This document shows, piece by piece, positions 31,882-39,025 of a stretch of DNA of 42,305 bases. Origin of the DNA: Reyranella soli (GTDB lineage Bacteria; Pseudomonadota; Alphaproteobacteria; Reyranellales; Reyranellaceae); contig NZ_BKAJ01000132.1 in assembly GCF_007992495.1 (NCBI RefSeq), forward strand, positions 1-42,305, given 5' to 3'. Every line of letters starts with the position of its first letter. Position 1 is the stretch's first letter. Under the pieces are notes generated by a model. It did not search any database, had not been told where the DNA came from, and saw only the letters and a list, made by a program, of their open reading frames with translations. The translations under genes were made by a program, and so were the position numbers.

Positions 31882-33021
31882 TCACTCGCCTTGATCGCGG
31901 GCCACTATTGGGACGGCGCCAGGGGCCCGTGTCGTGGCGGCCGTAGATGGCTGAGTCGGGCGAACCAGCAAGTGGACAAAGGCGAGCTTTTCCAGCGCCG
32001 GTGACGACAGCACAAATGGATAGAGATCAGGCTGGCCCATTGCACGGTTCAGGCTGTTGAGGGCGATGGTGAGCGGCAGCCAGCTCTCGGTCAGCTGGTC
32101 CATGGTCCGCGCGCGATAGGGATCGAAGTCAACCGACGCGTCTAGCTCGTCGCCCTGCGCCACCTTCGGACGGGTCGAAAGGCCGAAGGCGCCGGCGGTC
32201 TCCAGGGTATCGACGATGTGCAGATAGTGCGCCCAGGTTTCGGCGAAATCCTCCCACGGATGCATCGTGGCGTAGCCCGTCACGAACTGCGACTGCCAGT
32301 CGGCGGGCGGCCCCTGATCGTAGTGTCGCTGCAGAGCCTGGCCATAGTCGGCGCGCTCATCGCCGAACAGGGCGCGGAACGCCTCCAGCCGACCGCCGTC
32401 CGGTCCTGCGGCGTCACGTACCAGTCGGTCCCAGTAGTAATGCCCGATTTCGTGGCGAAAGTGTCCCAGCATGGTGCGATAGGGCTCGTGCAAGTTGACG
32501 CGGTTGCGTTCGCGCTCCGCATCGTCAGCTTCGGACAGCGCCAGCGTAATCAGGCCGTTGTCGTGGCCCGTCATCACGGGTGGTGCGCTTGGCTGCGGCG
32601 GATCGGCCAGTAAGTCGAAGGCAAGCCCGGTGTCCGCGTTCTCGAGCTTGGTCGTGAGCGGCAGCTTGAGCCGCACGAGGGCGTAGAACAGGCGATGCTT
32701 GGCACGCTCGACTTTGCGCCAAGCGACCAAGTTGGCCTCGAGCGCGAGGTCGGGGATGGTGCGGTTGTGCCGGCAGCACAGGCAGAGCGGGTCGGGCGAT
32801 GCCATCTCGACCAGCCAGTTGCAGGCCTCGTGCTGGGCGTTGACGCAGAAGCGGAAAGCCGTGCCTGGCGCGGCTAGTGCCCTGACGGACTCTCCATCCG
32901 GCTCGACCGCCGTAAGCGCCGCTGCCAGCGGTAGATAGCCCAGCCGATGGCCGCACTTCTCGCAAAGTGTGTTCTCAAAGTGGAGAACCTGTTCGCAAGC
33001 CTGGCATTTGAACAGCCGCAT
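31882..33021 (-). CDS. Zinc-ribbon plus putative zinc metallopeptidase
   Basis: A 379-residue protein starting MRLFKCQACEQVLHFENTLC; GGAGG lies upstream, which rejects the 35-codon longer reading. The N-terminus is a four-Cys zinc ribbon (C6, C9, C20, C23), followed by another Cys cluster near residues 80-83. The gluzincin-like motif HEIGHYYWD places H190, E191 and H194. DFAETWAHYLHI further on may give the third ligand. This arrangement matches the putative zinc-binding metallopeptidase family PF15887. There is no signal peptide, so it is probably cytoplasmic. Substrate unknown. It stands alone with its own terminator. Confidence 0.82.
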   Translation of the reverse strand: MRLFKCQACEQVLHFENTLCEKCGHRLGYLPLAAALTAVEPDGESVRALAAPGTAFRFCVNAQHEACNWLVEMASPDPLCLCCRHNRTIPDLALEANLVAWRKVERAKHRLFYALVRLKLPLTTKLENADTGLAFDLLADPPQPSAPPVMTGHDNGLITLALSEADDAERERNRVNLHEPYRTMLGHFRHEIGHYYWDRLVRDAAGPDGGRLEAFRALFGDERADYGQALQRHYDQGPPADWQSQFVTGYATMHPWEDFAETWAHYLHIVDTLETAGAFGLSTRPKVAQGDELDASVDFDPYRARTMDQLTESWLPLTIALNSLNRAMGQPDLYPFVLSSPALEKLAFVHLLVRPTQPSTAATTRAPGAVPIVARDQGE

Positions 33022-33127
33022 CAGGCGCCCTCCGGAGATGCACCGCACCATTGCGGTCGCCCTTGATGGCAACCGTGCCAATGCACGAAGCTCACTGCGG
33101 TTCCCCAAAGGACGCTTTGCCGACAAA

Positions 33128-33157
33128 GGAAAAAGCCCCGCCGGTAAGAGCGGGGCT
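33128..33157 (-). terminator. Intrinsic terminator after HNH gene
   Basis: On the minus strand AGCCCCGC and GCGGGGCT pair around an 8-base loop and are followed by TTTTTCC. It begins 8 bases after the HNH stop at 33165. Confidence 0.8.
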
Positions 33158-33164
33158 GAGGTGC

Positions 33165-33488
33165 TTAGATGGAGAACTCAAAGTCCGAGTGCTTCACGTT
33201 CGGACCTGTCTCTTGTTGCAGATCTAGCTGTGGAAGGCGAATCTGCAAAAAGGCCGCTACGCGGAGTGCCCGCGGATCTCCGGCACGAGCGAGGCGATTA
33301 ACGAAGCGCTGCAGTGACAGTGACCCCTTGGCCTTGTTGCACGGTGCGCAGACGATGGCTTGGTTGTCGGCTGTGAGCGTATGGCGCTTCGATCTAGGTT
33401 TGATGTGGTCACGGGTCGGCCAGCGGTTGGGGCCTTCCATGGCGTCGCCGCAGTATGGGCATGACTGCCCAATCGCGGCACGTAGCAT
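33165..33488 (-). CDS. HNH endonuclease family protein
   Basis: A 107-residue nuclease-like protein. SCPYCGDAMEGPNRWPTRDH holds the first Cys pair and the D-H of the HNH core, IKPRS follows, and NQAIVCAPCNKAKGSLSL gives the Asn and second Cys pair. Spacing is complete, so the metal-binding ββα fold should be intact. Such short HNH proteins are frequent in phages, where they assist packaging or nick DNA, and in mobile elements. No terminase gene is adjacent. It has its own intrinsic terminator. Confidence 0.85.
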   Translation of the reverse strand: MLRAAIGQSCPYCGDAMEGPNRWPTRDHIKPRSKRHTLTADNQAIVCAPCNKAKGSLSLQRFVNRLARAGDPRALRVAAFLQIRLPQLDLQQETGPNVKHSDFEFSI

Positions 33489-33619
33489 CGCTCGTCGCGG
33501 CTCTTGTATGGCGCACCTGCTCGTCGGATTTCAAACTTTCACTACCGCCGGGGATGATGAAAGCTGTCCTCTAGAATGCGGTTCGGCCTCGGTACCCAAT
33601 CGATTAAAGCGCGAAGGAC

Positions 33620-33811
33620 TCAGGGTTCCTCACGCCTCATCCGGTCGAGCAATGGCGGGGGTCCGCCCGCTCTCTCCACTGCTGCCCTCGCCCGCTCCCA
33701 GGCCTCGGCTGTCAGTCGTTCCAATTCCTCCGCTACAGCCACCAGCAATTCGGCTTGTACGAGCGGATCGGAGGCAGGCAAGTCGCTCCTTGATGGCATC
33801 GGCCTCTCCAC
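33620..33811 (-). CDS. Overlapping helical frame, possible continuation of the upstream gene
   Basis: 63 residues starting MERPMPSRSDLPASDPLVQA and continuing AELLVAVAEELERLTAEAWE. It lies entirely inside the previous gene in another frame and has much better coding character than that frame here. It could be the real C-terminus reached after a frameshift, or a separate small gene. No clear ribosome site. Confidence 0.4.
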   Translation of the reverse strand: MERPMPSRSDLPASDPLVQAELLVAVAEELERLTAEAWERARAAVERAGGPPPLLDRMRREEP

Positions 33812-34103
33812 GGCGCTTCGCGGCGCTTTCTTGTAGTTGGCTGACCTTATCCCGGATGTGATCGAGCCGGCTGGCTCGCAGATCCTTGACCTCGTCGTAC
33901 TCGATCTTCTTTGCTTGACTGAACGTCAGGCCGAAAAACGGGGCGACGCGATTGCGCAGCCATTCGAGCTTCGGCTGGTCGACGCCGCGAGGTATCGCTC
34001 GGAAAGCGGCTTTCGCCTCAGCGACGGCGTGCATCTTCTTTCCCTGCGAAGGTGAAGAGATTTCTCGGATTCGGGACAAAGCGATCTCCATGATTTGGGT
34101 CAT
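33630..34103 (-). CDS. Hypothetical protein with possible frameshift
   Basis: About 157 residues from the ATG at 34103 (alternatives at 34124 and 34091; none has a clear ribosome site). The first ~100 residues look genuine: an N-terminal helix, LEWLRNRVAPFFGLTFSQAK that may be a helix-turn-helix, then a charged coiled coil (LDHIRDKVSQLQESAAKRRG). After ADAIKERLACL the composition turns Gly/Ser/Arg-rich, while another frame (33811-33620) becomes helix-like and rich in Ala, Glu and Leu. A frameshift or an overlapping gene is likely. No family recognised. The 5' end overlaps the plus-strand frame at 34102 by two bases. Confidence 0.55.
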   Translation of the reverse strand: MTQIMEIALSRIREISSPSQGKKMHAVAEAKAAFRAIPRGVDQPKLEWLRNRVAPFFGLTFSQAKKIEYDEVKDLRASRLDHIRDKVSQLQESAAKRRGEADAIKERLACLRSARTSRIAGGCSGGIGTTDSRGLGAGEGSSGESGRTPAIARPDEA

Positions 34104-34308
34104 GGAAACCGCAGAAACTGACAACTGGGTTCACCTTGGTGAGATCGCGCGACGCCTGGCAGCACGCTTGATCACACAACGTTTGGCGGCCGCCGATGAC
34201 ATCGGCACCGCCCTCATCCCGCCGCCGTCGAACGACAACGGCGCGCAGGGGCAAGTTCACGAGTTCACGCCGGCGACGGCCCCCTGCTCCGTTGCCACGC
34301 CGACGTGA
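34102..34308 (+). CDS. Small hypothetical protein
   Basis: A 68-residue frame starting METAETDNWVHLGEIARRLA, with a helical first half (AARLITQRLAAADDIG) and a Pro/Asn-rich tail. Ribosome site weak. A perfect 12-base inverted repeat follows 3 bases after the stop. It is co-directional with the next small gene; function unknown. Confidence 0.4.
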   Translation: METAETDNWVHLGEIARRLAARLITQRLAAADDIGTALIPPPSNDNGAQGQVHEFTPATAPCSVATPT

Positions 34309-34310
34309 AT

Positions 34311-34345
34311 GCTGGCTGCCGGTCTGTGGGAAGCCGGCAGCCAGC
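34311..34345 (+). terminator. Perfect 12-base stem-loop between two small genes
   Basis: GCTGGCTGCCGG (34311-34322) pairs perfectly with CCGGCAGCCAGC (34334-34345) around an 11-base loop. It follows a stop codon by 3 bases; the T run after it is weak (TCCGCTTTC), so it may stabilise or attenuate the transcript and not fully terminate it. Confidence 0.5.
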
Positions 34346-34371
34346 TCCGCTTTCACAAATGAGAGGCCACC

Positions 34372-34635
34372 ATGCCCCGGAAGAAGATCAAGCGTGAGAA
34401 CCACATCGTCATGGACGCGGCCGTCGGGATCTCTGCCTGGGCCTTGGTGATCGAACTGTTGGTCGTCCTGGAAAGACGGGACGTCTTGAAGCCTAAAGAC
34501 ACCCTGAGGGTCATTACCGGCGCCACGGCGGCCATAGAGATGTTGGCGGCTGAGACGGCTTGGCACCCGGGCTTCGCAATCGCCATTGAAATGCTCAAGG
34601 AGCAGGCCGCGCATTGGCGCTCGAGCAGAGGCTAG
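34372..34635 (+). CDS. Small hypothetical protein
   Basis: An 87-residue protein starting MPRKKIKRENHIVMDAAVGI, with GAGAGG 7-11 bases upstream. It has a basic N-terminus, one hydrophobic helix (VGISAWALVIELLVVLE, 18-34) and an Ala-rich helical C-terminal half. I recognise no family. It converges on the YdaS-like gene with 14 bp between stops. Confidence 0.6.
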   Translation: MPRKKIKRENHIVMDAAVGISAWALVIELLVVLERRDVLKPKDTLRVITGATAAIEMLAAETAWHPGFAIAIEMLKEQAAHWRSSRG

Positions 34636-34649
34636 CCTTCTGCCCACGA

Positions 34650-34877
34650 TCACTCTGCGTCTCGCCCGGGCTTCGGTCCGAAGACATCTGGCCGCAGGTC
34701 GTAGCGTGTGACCTTCCCGCTCGTTGCGAGTTCAATTGCGGCGCACGCTTCGGCCGGAACCTTTTTGTCCCGATGCAGCCAATTGCCAATATGGCCTTGT
34801 CGCTTGCCGATTTTGGCGGCCAATTTCCCTTGGCCGCCAGCGTCCTTGATCGCTTCCAAGAGGGCTACGGTGCTCAT
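34650..34877 (-). CDS. YdaS/Cro-like helix-turn-helix regulator
   Basis: A 75-residue DNA-binding protein. Residues 8-55 form a Cro-type helix-turn-helix: LAAKIGKRQGHIGNWLHR is the turn and recognition helix, and KVTRYDLRPDVFGP is the characteristic end of YdaS-family regulators. In prophages these oppose the CI-type repressor. It is transcribed away from the S24 repressor gene at 34952; the three operators at 34889-34954 lie just upstream of its ATG. It would be the Cro equivalent of the switch. Confidence 0.85.
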   Translation of the reverse strand: MSTVALLEAIKDAGGQGKLAAKIGKRQGHIGNWLHRDKKVPAEACAAIELATSGKVTRYDLRPDVFGPKPGRDAE

Positions 34878-34888
34878 CGCCCAACTCT

Positions 34889-34904
34889 AATACCAAGTGG
34901 TATT
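34889..34904. promoter_or_regulatory. Operator 1, AATACCAAGTGGTATT
   Basis: A 16-base palindrome with arms AATACCA and TGGTATT, 12 bases before the YdaS-like start codon. First of three sites spaced exactly 25 bp apart. Confidence 0.85.
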
Positions 34905-34913
34905 CAACCAGTC

Positions 34914-34929
34914 AATACCCGATGGTATT
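34914..34929. promoter_or_regulatory. Operator 2, AATACCCGATGGTATT
   Basis: A 16-base imperfect palindrome with arms AATACC and GGTATT, 25 bp from operator 1 and from operator 3, so all three could be bound on nearly the same face of the helix. Confidence 0.85.
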
Positions 34930-34938
34930 GTCCTTTTT

Positions 34939-34954
34939 GATACCGTTCGGTATG
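34939..34954. promoter_or_regulatory. Operator 3, GATACCGTTCGGTATG
   Basis: A 16-base palindrome with arms ATACCG and CGGTAT. It contains the ATG at 34952 of the repressor gene, so binding here would cover that start region and suit autoregulation. Confidence 0.8.
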
Positions 34955-35629
34955 GCCCTAGGTGCGCGAGTGAAGAAGGAGCGTGAGGATCGGAATTGGT
35001 CGCAGGCAGAACTTGCCCGACGGGTTTCGAACATCCTTCGCCGTAAGGTGACACAGGTCGCCATCCATCACATCGAGAAGCGGGACGATGTGATGCCTCG
35101 CTTTGTAGTGGAGCTCGCCCAGGCCTTGGATGTTCGGCTCCCGTGGCTCCAATATGGTCGCGGCTCCAAATCAATCGATACTTCGTCCGCTGCCAGTGAA
35201 GACCCCAGATACGCGGCTGAGTCGAAATCTCGATCGCGACAGTCAGAGGTTCGCCATTACGTTGGAGCCGGTGACGAGATTCATCGTGTTAACGGGGAAA
35301 CCGAATGGACCCCCTCTCCTCCCGGGTTTGAGTCCAACACAGGAGCCGCGGTGGTTGTCCGCGGCGGGGCTATGCGACCGTTTTACGACACTGGAGATGT
35401 GCTGTTCTTCACTTCTCAGAGGAATCCACCACTAAACAAGAAAGACATGCCGCCACGACCGGTAATCGTGCAAGTGAAGGACGGGTCGCTCTACGTTAAG
35501 CGCCTGATACCAGGCACCAAGAAGGGCTTTTTTCATCTGATTAGTATCAACCCCGTGACGCCAATCCTTGAGGACCAGCCGGTAGAGAGCTTTGCATATA
35601 TCGAGTGGGTCAAACAGCGGGTCATCTAA
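34952..35629 (+). CDS. S24/LexA-like phage repressor, nucleophile Ser apparently replaced
   Basis: About 225 residues from ATG 34952 (MALGARVKKEREDRNWSQAE); an in-frame ATG at 34922 and a GTG at 34970 are alternatives. Residues 4-62 form a CI-type helix-turn-helix (SQAELARRVSNILRRKVTQV). A linker follows, with a possible Ala-Gly autocleavage site (YVGAGDEI). The C-terminal S24 domain shows VVVRGGAMRPFYDTGDVLFF and YVKRLIPG. The family motif is G-D/N-S-M; here Ala140 stands at the Ser position, while Lys183 remains. Known relatives keep lysogeny and self-cleave after RecA activation; this one may bind DNA but not cleave. It is divergent from the YdaS-like gene. Confidence 0.85.
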   Translation: MALGARVKKEREDRNWSQAELARRVSNILRRKVTQVAIHHIEKRDDVMPRFVVELAQALDVRLPWLQYGRGSKSIDTSSAASEDPRYAAESKSRSRQSEVRHYVGAGDEIHRVNGETEWTPSPPGFESNTGAAVVVRGGAMRPFYDTGDVLFFTSQRNPPLNKKDMPPRPVIVQVKDGSLYVKRLIPGTKKGFFHLISINPVTPILEDQPVESFAYIEWVKQRVI

Positions 35630-35716
35630 CGGGCATCGCGGGGCGTTCCTCACCTCACTCGCGCAGTATCGGAGGCCTTAGGCGGCATGTCTTCGCCCGA
35701 GGGCGATCCAAGTTCG

Positions 35717-36022
35717 CTAACGGTGGTCGTCCTTCCTCGTAAATTTCCGCCACCAAGCCTCCCACTCAGTGTCCCAGCATTCCGCACGGCCTAACTCACA
35801 GCCGTCAACGAGTGCCACTGTATAGCCGCTGGCGCGCATGCAGGCATTGATGACCAACGCCCTATCCAGCAAGCGCTGCTCCACAGGGTAAATGCGATAC
35901 GCCTCCAGCTGGCAGCGTCCGATTGCCTGAGACCGACTTTCACCGCAGCCGGCAAGGATGCCCACAACCCACAGCGCTGTAATTGAGACAATCCACCCCC
36001 GCATGGGGAACAGCATACGCAT
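35717..36022 (-). CDS. Small lipoprotein
   Basis: A 101-residue protein starting MRMLFPMRGWIVSITALWVV. The lipobox GILAGC places the lipidated Cys near residue 26, after a basic and hydrophobic signal. The mature part has five Cys (LGRCQLEAYR, VINACMRASGY, DGCELGRAECWD) and an acidic/aromatic end. No family recognised. ATG 36022 is taken; ATG 36004 is also possible. The gene is divergent from the operon at 36122, with two repressor operators starting 7 bases before its own ATG. Confidence 0.65.
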   Translation of the reverse strand: MRMLFPMRGWIVSITALWVVGILAGCGESRSQAIGRCQLEAYRIYPVEQRLLDRALVINACMRASGYTVALVDGCELGRAECWDTEWEAWWRKFTRKDDHR

Positions 36023-36028
36023 GTATGC

Positions 36029-36044
36029 AATACCATTTGGTATT
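36029..36044. promoter_or_regulatory. Operator 4, AATACCATTTGGTATT
   Basis: Same 16-base palindrome as operator 1, differing only at the two central bases. It lies between the divergent lipoprotein and 36122 genes. Confidence 0.85.
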
Positions 36045-36052
36045 GACCAAAC

Positions 36053-36068
36053 GATACCAAATGGTATT
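36053..36068. promoter_or_regulatory. Operator 5, GATACCAAATGGTATT
   Basis: A 16-base palindrome with arms ATACCA and TGGTAT, 24 bp from operator 4. Together they could place the 36122 operon and the lipoprotein under the 34952 repressor or its YdaS-like rival. Confidence 0.85.
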
Positions 36069-36121
36069 ATATCGTCAGGTCGTCGGATGCGACCGCGAGC
36101 ATCTAGCAGGGGAAAATCATC

Positions 36122-36742
36122 ATGCCCGACAGCATCATCACGAACAGCGTCATTGGCGCGTCGAAACGCCCAGCAGGCCGGTTCATCGAAGTGGACTGGA
36201 ACGCCGATCCGGTCGCGCTCGGCCTCGTCACCGCCGAAGAGTTTGCCGCCATGCGGCAACATCTCGAAACCCTGAAGCGCAAAGAGGTTTACGGCTTGGC
36301 AGAGCCCAAGGCGCTGATGGCTTTGGCTGCCCTGCATCAGTGGCCTCTTAACCCACCGGTTCGCCGGGGCTCGCTGCGCTTTTGGGCGCTCGTTGCGATG
36401 TACGAAGAAGAGTGGGCCCAGGCGCGGGAGGGCCGCGAGGTGTGGCCGCTGCCGCGGTCCAAGCTCCTTCCGCGCGAGCGGCTAGGCGGCGAAGTCTTCA
36501 AGGCAAGCACTAGCCTTCACTGCCACACGTACTTTCCCAACTCGCGCCGTGCGCTCTCGCTGGCCGAAGAGATCGGCGACGAGGCCTGGATCACACGCAT
36601 TCGCTCATTCGATCGGCAGGACCGACGCCGCCAGCTCTTGGCGTGGCGTGAGAAGCACAGGCTGGCAATGAAAGCGTCGCTGGCCGCCATCGCCAAGTAC
36701 CGAGCAGCACTTGCTGCGTCACCGCAGTTTTGTGCCGCGTAG
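36122..36742 (+). CDS. Hypothetical protein, first gene of repressor-linked operon
   Basis: A 206-residue protein starting MPDSIITNSVIGASKRPAGR after AGGGG. It has no signal peptide or membrane span. The middle is rich in helices (VTAEEFAAMRQHLETLKRKE, AEPKALMALAALHQWPLNPP), and the C-terminus is strongly basic (FDRQDRRRQLLAWREKHRLA). No known domain is recognised. Two repressor operators lie 54-93 bases upstream of the ATG. The next gene starts 16 bp after its stop. Its N-terminal MPD-S/T pattern recurs in the next two genes. Confidence 0.7.
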   Translation: MPDSIITNSVIGASKRPAGRFIEVDWNADPVALGLVTAEEFAAMRQHLETLKRKEVYGLAEPKALMALAALHQWPLNPPVRRGSLRFWALVAMYEEEWAQAREGREVWPLPRSKLLPRERLGGEVFKASTSLHCHTYFPNSRRALSLAEEIGDEAWITRIRSFDRQDRRRQLLAWREKHRLAMKASLAAIAKYRAALAASPQFCAA

Positions 36743-36758
36743 GCCAGGAGCAGATCCC

Positions 36759-37478
36759 ATGCCCGACACTCTCATTGTCCCCGCCAGCGATGTCGAAATC
36801 CCGGCATCCCCGATCACTGAACGCACGGTCGTTCTCAGTTGCCCGAGCGGTAAGGCATTCGCTGCCTACAAGGCGGCGGAGGCAGCGCTCAACAGCTGCC
36901 GTGTCGACGGCGCCGAGTATGACGCCCTCGCCGAGGCCTATAATCAGGCTCAGGAAGAGTTTTTGAACAAGCGAGATGGCACGACGCTGGGCGCCGCCAT
37001 CAAGCTTCGGCTTATTGCCGACGTGGAAAACCTCGACGGCTATCTGGCCGAAAGTCCCAATTTGCTTTGGCCCCGCATGGTTAAGCGCCTGATCGCCGAT
37101 CTCAGCCAAGCAGCGGGGATGCCTGAAACACTTTCGGCGGCGGCATCGACCAGCGCCGATCCAGCGGAACTGCTTTGGCAGCTCGACCGGCAGGCGAGCG
37201 CGGCCTACTACAATGCCGGCGAAGCCGGCTTGGGCCCAGAGATGGAGCGCCAGAGCACAGTTTCAGCAGCGCTTGAGCGGGCTCTGGCTGCACACCCGAC
37301 CACCACGCACTTAGGCATCCTCCGCAAGCTGGAGCTCTTCGCCGAGATTGAGGGCCAAGAGGTCCCGGCCAGAAAGCCGGACGAACTCTCCCTCGGCGAA
37401 CAGATCATCGCCAGCCTGATCAGCGACCTGCGCGCGTTGCTCGGTATCCCCAACGTCACGACCGACTATCCATCCTGA
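36759..37478 (+). CDS. Hypothetical protein, second gene of repressor-linked operon
   Basis: A 239-residue acidic protein starting MPDTLIVPASDVEIPASPIT, with AGGAG 7 bases upstream. Residues 30-85 form a helix pair (KAFAAYKAAEAALNSCRVDG, YDALAEAYNQAQEEFLNKRD). The rest is helical, with Ala- and Leu-rich segments and no Cys motif, signal or membrane span. No domain recognised. It sits 16 bp after the first gene and 18 bp before the third, co-directional with both. Helical, soluble, possibly structural or regulatory; function unknown. Confidence 0.7.
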   Translation: MPDTLIVPASDVEIPASPITERTVVLSCPSGKAFAAYKAAEAALNSCRVDGAEYDALAEAYNQAQEEFLNKRDGTTLGAAIKLRLIADVENLDGYLAESPNLLWPRMVKRLIADLSQAAGMPETLSAAASTSADPAELLWQLDRQASAAYYNAGEAGLGPEMERQSTVSAALERALAAHPTTTHLGILRKLELFAEIEGQEVPARKPDELSLGEQIIASLISDLRALLGIPNVTTDYPS

Positions 37479-37496
37479 GCTGAGAGGAAAACGACA

Positions 37497-38249
37497 ATGC
37501 CTGACACACTTACCTTTGAAACACCCTCCGTGCCTGCGAGCGTCACGGCCGTCGCCACGGCGCGACCTACGCGCCCCCGCGCCCCGAGGCCGCCCCTATC
37601 GCCGACGGCTCTGGTGTTGCGCATCCACAATGCCGCGTGGGGCGCCGCAAACTTCATCCATCGCGGCCGGCATGAAGACACAAAGCCATCTCAGGCGCTC
37701 ATTGACGCCATGGCATCGGTGAAGAGCGAAACGCTACCGGGTAGCGTGCTGCTGGCCAAATCCCTCTTGCCGGTCTTCGGCAACTACACCGTGGCCGATG
37801 CGGTCTACATGGTCGGCATGCTTCGAACGATCGGCTTTGAAATGCAGCCTGACAGGGGCATCGATTCCGAGGATGGCGAGCCGCTAACGGCAGATGACCT
37901 CTTGCATGAGGTTGTCTGGCTGCTAGAGCATTTCATCTGCACGGCGGACGCTTCGAATGAGGAATGCGCAAGCGCCCGCGCGGTCTTCATGGCGAAGGCG
38001 CAAGAGGATGATGCCTGGAAGCCCGCCGACCACTTCATGGCGAAGCTCGCTGACTGCGCCATGGATGACCTTCGGTGCTTGCGCCGGCTGATGTTCGGTT
38101 CAGGCGAGACATTCGGGAGCCCCTTCAGGAGCGATCGGATTGAAGGGCAATCGTGGCTCTTCAAGGTCGTCAGGGCCGAGGAAGGCGAAGAGACGGCATT
38201 CGCTCTTCTGCGCGCCGCCGGCGACGTCGAGTTGAAGGCCGTCGAGTAG
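37497..38249 (+). CDS. Hypothetical protein, third gene of repressor-linked operon
   Basis: A 250-residue protein starting MPDTLTFETPSVPASVTAVA, with GAGAGG upstream. The first 40 residues are Pro/Arg/Ala-rich and probably disordered (ARPTRPRAPRPPLSPTALVL). The rest is helical and acidic, with ALIDAMASVKSETLPGSVLL, TADDLLHEVVWLLEHFICTA and a C-terminal EEGEETAFALLRAAGDVELK. No domain is recognised. It is the last gene of the operon. No membrane span or signal peptide. Its N-terminal MPDTL equals that of the preceding gene, though the rest differs. Confidence 0.7.
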   Translation: MPDTLTFETPSVPASVTAVATARPTRPRAPRPPLSPTALVLRIHNAAWGAANFIHRGRHEDTKPSQALIDAMASVKSETLPGSVLLAKSLLPVFGNYTVADAVYMVGMLRTIGFEMQPDRGIDSEDGEPLTADDLLHEVVWLLEHFICTADASNEECASARAVFMAKAQEDDAWKPADHFMAKLADCAMDDLRCLRRLMFGSGETFGSPFRSDRIEGQSWLFKVVRAEEGEETAFALLRAAGDVELKAVE

Positions 38250-38386
38250 GCAAGCGATGACCGCCCTAGACCGCGAGCTCCGGAGCAAGAGCCAGCTTGG
38301 TTGCGGGCTACGGCGTATCTCTCTAGCAATGGATACGCACGTGAATCAGGCCACGCCGCATCATGTCCTTGGTCACCCGCGGCTGA

Positions 38387-38596
38387 CTATCGTCTATGCC
38401 AATCGCTTTGCTTGCGACCAATCCGCGGGTTTCGCCAATCTTTCTGGCAGCCCAGGTGCCCGTTAGCCATGGAGCAAAGGGCATCGACGAGGTTCAACTC
38501 CTCTGCCTGATCCGGCTCACGTTCCATAGCGTCCAAGGTCTTCAGAACGTCTTCGAACGCCGATTGCACGTGCTCTTTTGCTTCATAGGAAATCAT
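38387..38596 (-). CDS. Small acidic hypothetical protein
   Basis: A 69-residue frame starting MISYEAKEHVQSAFEDVLKT, with AGGGGG about 9 bases upstream. The first 45 residues form acidic amphipathic helices (LDAMEREPDQAEELNLVDAL); the tail is basic. It opposes the 36122 operon. No family recognised. Confidence 0.5.
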   Translation of the reverse strand: MISYEAKEHVQSAFEDVLKTLDAMEREPDQAEELNLVDALCSMANGHLGCQKDWRNPRIGRKQSDWHRR

Positions 38597-39025
38597 TCGC
38601 GCGTCCCCCTGTCTCTAGTTTGTAGGCTGGACGCGGCGTTAGCCTATTTCAAGCCTCACACGACCAATTTGCACTGGCCGCTGTTCCTGAGGCCCTTTCG
38701 GCGCAAAAGCGAAGCAAGAGCGAGCCTCGGCGCGGGCTGCGGACAGTGAAGGACCTGGGACCGCTATGGTCGAACTACCGTCCCAACCGTTTCGCACTTG
38801 CGGATAAGGTGGAATGGTGACCGGCAAAACGATGGTCGCCCGGCATCGAGCGGCCGGGCCGGCAAACACCAGCGGCCGGGCTTAGCGCCCCCATCACTAA
38901 GACGCCAGTCGACCCGAAGTCAGGGAAGTGCCTACTCTCAAACAGTCGGTCCGAACGATGGCTTGCCAGCCCGGCGGTGGTAAGCTACACTAGAACTGCA
39001 ACCATTGGGGTGAGAGGTTCTCATC
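38597..39025. other. Gene-free spacer
   Basis: 429 bases with no supportable gene. GC-rich inverted stretches occur around 38845-38885 (GGCCGGGCCGG, AGCGGCCGGGCTTAG) and could form a weak terminator. I see no promoter or operator copy of the repeated palindrome type here. Confidence 0.4.

Noticed and set aside
33165..38249. Complete, active prophage
   Set aside because: No integrase, terminase, portal, capsid, tail or lysis gene can be recognised; only regulators, an HNH protein and unknown genes are present.
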